A DNA stretch of 8,463 bases from CAZOBJ01 sp964577825 (lineage in GTDB: Bacteria > Planctomycetota > SZUA-567 > JAFGNG01): NCBI GenBank assembly GCA_964577825.1, contig CAZOBJ010000122.1:1-8463 (forward strand), written 5' to 3'. A program made the translations under genes and the position numbers. The notes beneath the pieces were generated by a model that was given only the letters and a program-made list of their open reading frames with translations, did not search any database and was not told where the DNA came from. How positions within the stretch are numbered: the first letter of the stretch is position 1; each line of letters begins with the position of its first letter. Positions 6,518 to 8,463 of the stretch are shown here, piece by piece.

Positions 6518-8209
6518 CTACCAGATTGCTTCTTCTTCGGTGGTCGGCTCCTGCGCGGGTTCCTCCTCGGCCTCTTCAGCCTCGGCGCCGGCCTCGGGCT
6601 CGGCCTCTTCGGGTTCCTCCACTTCTCCGAGGCCTGCATAGATGGGCTGTTCAGGCGGGGTGGGCTCTTCGAAGGAGTACACGAACTGCGCGGCGTCCGC
6701 CCTGCCCTCCAGTTCCACTTCGTAGCGCACCGGCACCTCGCCGTCCTGCGCGAGACGGTCCACGGCCTCTCCGGCGAGATGGCTCATGAGGATCGCGAAC
6801 GGTGCGAGCCCTTCGTAGCGGATCTTGTCCTGCTTGGAGATCTCCAGGTCACGTGCGGCCACGTCCTCGGCCGCCTGAGCCAACACGAACTCCGACACCA
6901 CCTCGTCCGAGGGCTGGGTCTTGCGCTCCAGCACGGGCTTGCGGTTCTCGGCGGCCGGGTAGAGCCTGCGGTAGCGCGCCAGCAGCGCGCCCGGTTCGTC
7001 CGGGTCCTCCGGACGTCGGGCCAGTCCATGAAGCTGCATGACCACCTCGTCCAGAAGGGCCTCAGGGGCCTCGATCCGCGCGTGGGCGAAGGCGAGTCCA
7101 CGAACCTTCCTTCCGGGGGGCACGGTGGCCTGCACGTGACGGGCCTCGATGTCTTGCACGAGCGTAGGCTCTCGACGCTGGAGAACGCGCAGCGCCTGGG
7201 CCTTGCGATGGTCGGTCTCGGCGGCCCGGTCCATGAGCGGCACCACGATGCTGACCTCGTGCCAGTCGACCTGCGGGACCAGACCCGCTGCGGTCACCTT
7301 GACCTCCTGAGGATCCGGCGTTGTGTTGAGCACCTCGTAGGAGTAGTACCGGAACGGGTACGCCAGCTCGCGGGTTCCGCCTCCGGTTGCCACGCTCCGG
7401 TTGAGCACCAGAGTCCCCGGCTCCTGCGCGTAGAAGTTCGTGTGCCATAGCCACAGCCAGTCCTGACGTCGTTCGCGGAAGAGCACGGGGTCGGCCTGCC
7501 GGTGGGCGGCATCCCCCGGACGATCGTAGAAGTAGCGCAGGGCCTTGCGCATATGCGGCTGAGGCTTGGTATATTGCCCCTGTGCCGTGCGGGTGATGCG
7601 CGTCACATGCCGTGGGTAGAAGGCCGGATACAAGCGCCGGCCCAGGCCGATGACGCGGATTTCAAACCCATCGGCCTCGGGTTCGATCTCCGGGAACAAG
7701 GCCACGCCATGGACCACGTCGCCCTGCTTGAGCTCCGCGGAGGCGATTTCATCCGTGGTCTGCAACTCCCTTCCGATCTGCTTCTCGGCAAGGTTGCGAA
7801 GGGTCGGGCTGGACAGATCGTAGTAGGTCTCGCCTGTGTTCGTATGCAGGGCAATGCGCAGCTTCAGCGGCCAGGGCGCGCCTTCCAGCTCGCTGTCCAC
7901 ACGTTCGAGGGCATTCTGCAGAAATTGCCCCCGTACGCTGCCCTCCTCCGCCTCGTCCAGCGCGGCCTGGAGCCGCTCGCGCAGATCGTCGAGATTGACC
8001 TTGTATCGCAGGGCGAACGGCCATGCGTAGTAAAACGCCGGCCCGGACTCTAGCGGAGACGGCACGGCCACGGGATCCTGCGCGGAGAAGTTGTTTTGGG
8101 CAATCTCCCAGAATCTCAGGACCCATTCCCTTTCCGGCGCAGCCTCCTGGGCCGCCGCGCTGGACAGAACAAGGACCAACAGGGTCACGACTACGCACGG
8201 GAAGCGCAT
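6518..8209 (-). CDS. Secreted protein of unknown function with internal duplication and acidic tail
   Basis: I do not recognise this 563-aa protein. It has a Sec signal peptide: positive start, hydrophobic core (about residues 5-17) and a signal peptidase I-type site after AAA (cleavage near A20/Q21). There is no lipobox and no other obvious membrane segment, so it is probably periplasmic or exported. Two segments resemble each other: GVALFPEIEPEAD...IGLGRR (168-192) and GLAFAHARIEAPEAL...HGLARR (371-399). This suggests duplicated beta-rich domains. A tryptophan-rich patch (WLWLW, 251-255) lies between them. The last 50 or so residues are Glu/Pro/Ala-rich, with about 20 Glu and no Lys or Arg after R503. 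The ATG at 8209 is chosen because GGAGG lies 7 bp upstream (8221-8217) and the signal peptide begins there. The frame is open further, to 8407, but that would bury the signal peptide. trpG follows after 23 bp. Confidence 0.85.
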   Translation of the reverse strand: MRFPCVVVTLLVLVLSSAAAQEAAPEREWVLRFWEIAQNNFSAQDPVAVPSPLESGPAFYYAWPFALRYKVNLDDLRERLQAALDEAEEGSVRGQFLQNALERVDSELEGAPWPLKLRIALHTNTGETYYDLSSPTLRNLAEKQIGRELQTTDEIASAELKQGDVVHGVALFPEIEPEADGFEIRVIGLGRRLYPAFYPRHVTRITRTAQGQYTKPQPHMRKALRYFYDRPGDAAHRQADPVLFRERRQDWLWLWHTNFYAQEPGTLVLNRSVATGGGTRELAYPFRYYSYEVLNTTPDPQEVKVTAAGLVPQVDWHEVSIVVPLMDRAAETDHRKAQALRVLQRREPTLVQDIEARHVQATVPPGRKVRGLAFAHARIEAPEALLDEVVMQLHGLARRPEDPDEPGALLARYRRLYPAAENRKPVLERKTQPSDEVVSEFVLAQAAEDVAARDLEISKQDKIRYEGLAPFAILMSHLAGEAVDRLAQDGEVPVRYEVELEGRADAAQFVYSFEEPTPPEQPIYAGLGEVEEPEEAEPEAGAEAEEAEEEPAQEPTTEEEAIW

Positions 8210-8249
8210 GGGTAAGCCTCCGAGGCGATCGCACATAGCGGTCTCTTCC

Positions 8250-8267
8250 GGCGGCGGCTCCGCCGCC
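8250..8267. repeat. GC-only hairpin in the leader of the secreted-protein gene
   Basis: GGCGGCGG at 8250-8257 and CCGCCGCC at 8260-8267 are perfect inverted repeats separated by CT; the flanking pair 8249/8268 extends the match to 9 bp. The hairpin lies in the predicted leader, 28 bp upstream of the GGAGG Shine-Dalgarno. There is no T-run after it, so it is not an intrinsic terminator. It could stabilise the message or affect translation, but this is only inference. Confidence 0.55.
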
Positions 8268-8282
8268 GACATAAGTGCCCTC

Positions 8283-8311
8283 ATCATGCTCACTTTTCGC
8301 ATCGAAGTCAA
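8283..8311 (-). promoter_or_regulatory. Sigma70-type promoter of the secreted protein-trpG-tilS operon
   Basis: On the minus strand, TTGACT at 8311-8306 matches the -35 at 5 of 6 positions. CATGAT at 8288-8283 matches the -10 at 4 of 6, and the spacer is the ideal 17 bp. The predicted start near 8276 gives a leader of about 67 bases that contains the GC hairpin and the GGAGG site. Confidence 0.6.
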
Positions 8312-8351
8312 GAACCTAGTGCCCAGGATACCGGCAAGAGTTCCGTGCCGG

Positions 8352-8430
8352 CCGCAGCGGGCTCGGTGGCGGAGAGGCGGCTTCTCGAAGGCGTGCGCGC
8401 ACCACACGGGCGCAACCCTCTCCGCTGCGG
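8352..8430. repeat. Overlapping inverted repeats upstream of the operon promoter
   Basis: Two 9-bp perfect inverted repeats overlap here. GCGGAGAGG (8369-8377) pairs with CCTCTCCGC (8417-8425) across 39 bp. CCGCAGCGG (8352-8360) pairs with CCGCTGCGG (8422-8430) across 61 bp. They share 8422-8425, so only one can form fully at a time. The inner 39 bp also contains GTGCGCGCAC (8393-8402) and CTTCTCGAAG (8381-8390), each self-complementary. No T-run follows on either strand. I see no gene in 8312-8463, which may be the 3' end or upstream region of something outside the window. Confidence 0.4.
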
Positions 8431-8463
8431 GGCTTTGCCGCCTGCGGGCCAGGGGCAGCGGGG

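Noticed and set aside
8210..8407. N-terminal extension of the secreted protein
   Set aside because: It would place the signal peptide in the interior and would begin upstream of the predicted promoter; the GGAGG site points to 8209.
1..8463. Undescribed defence, mobile or biosynthetic system
   Set aside because: The recognised genes are housekeeping. No transposase, integrase, direct-repeat array, toxin-antitoxin pair or nuclease-helicase pairing is visible; YraN is a widespread core-genome family.

Overview
The window is high-GC bacterial chromosome with seven recognisable genes: six protein genes packed closely plus a small lipoprotein gene. The contents are ordinary metabolism and information processing: shikimate pathway, glycolysis, tRNA modification, glutamine amidotransferase and an RNA polymerase subunit. 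I see no transposase, integrase, phage gene, CRISPR array, toxin-antitoxin pair or defence island. A small lipoprotein with a lipobox and a large Sec-secreted protein suggest a Gram-negative-type envelope. I could not assign a phylum. The rpoZ protein and the mixed gene order suggest an uncultured, deep-branching lineage rather than a model proteobacterium, but this is a weak inference.

Layout, left to right. Positions 1-441 hold no convincing gene. A rho-independent terminator (442-471) closes a leftward unit made of a small lipoprotein gene (1135-887) and rpoZ (766-500). A compact divergent promoter region (about 1172-1250) lies between this unit and a rightward pair, aroB (1287-2372) and yraN (2393-2788). 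A near-perfect 16-bp palindrome sits in the divergent region and overlaps the predicted -35 of the lipoprotein promoter.

From 2814 to 8209 everything is leftward. In transcription order it is a secreted protein of unknown function (8209-6518), trpG/pabA-type amidotransferase (6494-5928), tilS (5869-4457) and gpmI (4367-2814). Gaps are 23, 58 and 89 bp, so at least the first three genes probably form one operon. gpmI may also have its own promoter. yraN and gpmI converge with only 25 bp between them and no clear terminator.

The genes do not form one pathway. AroB feeds chorismate synthesis, and the TrpG-type subunit acts after chorismate (anthranilate or aminodeoxychorismate), so the two ends of the window touch the same branch of metabolism. 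The least explained parts are the 82-aa lipoprotein, which carries a tandem 18-residue repeat, and the 563-aa secreted protein, which has an internal duplication and an acidic tail. I found no clear sign of an undescribed multi-gene system.
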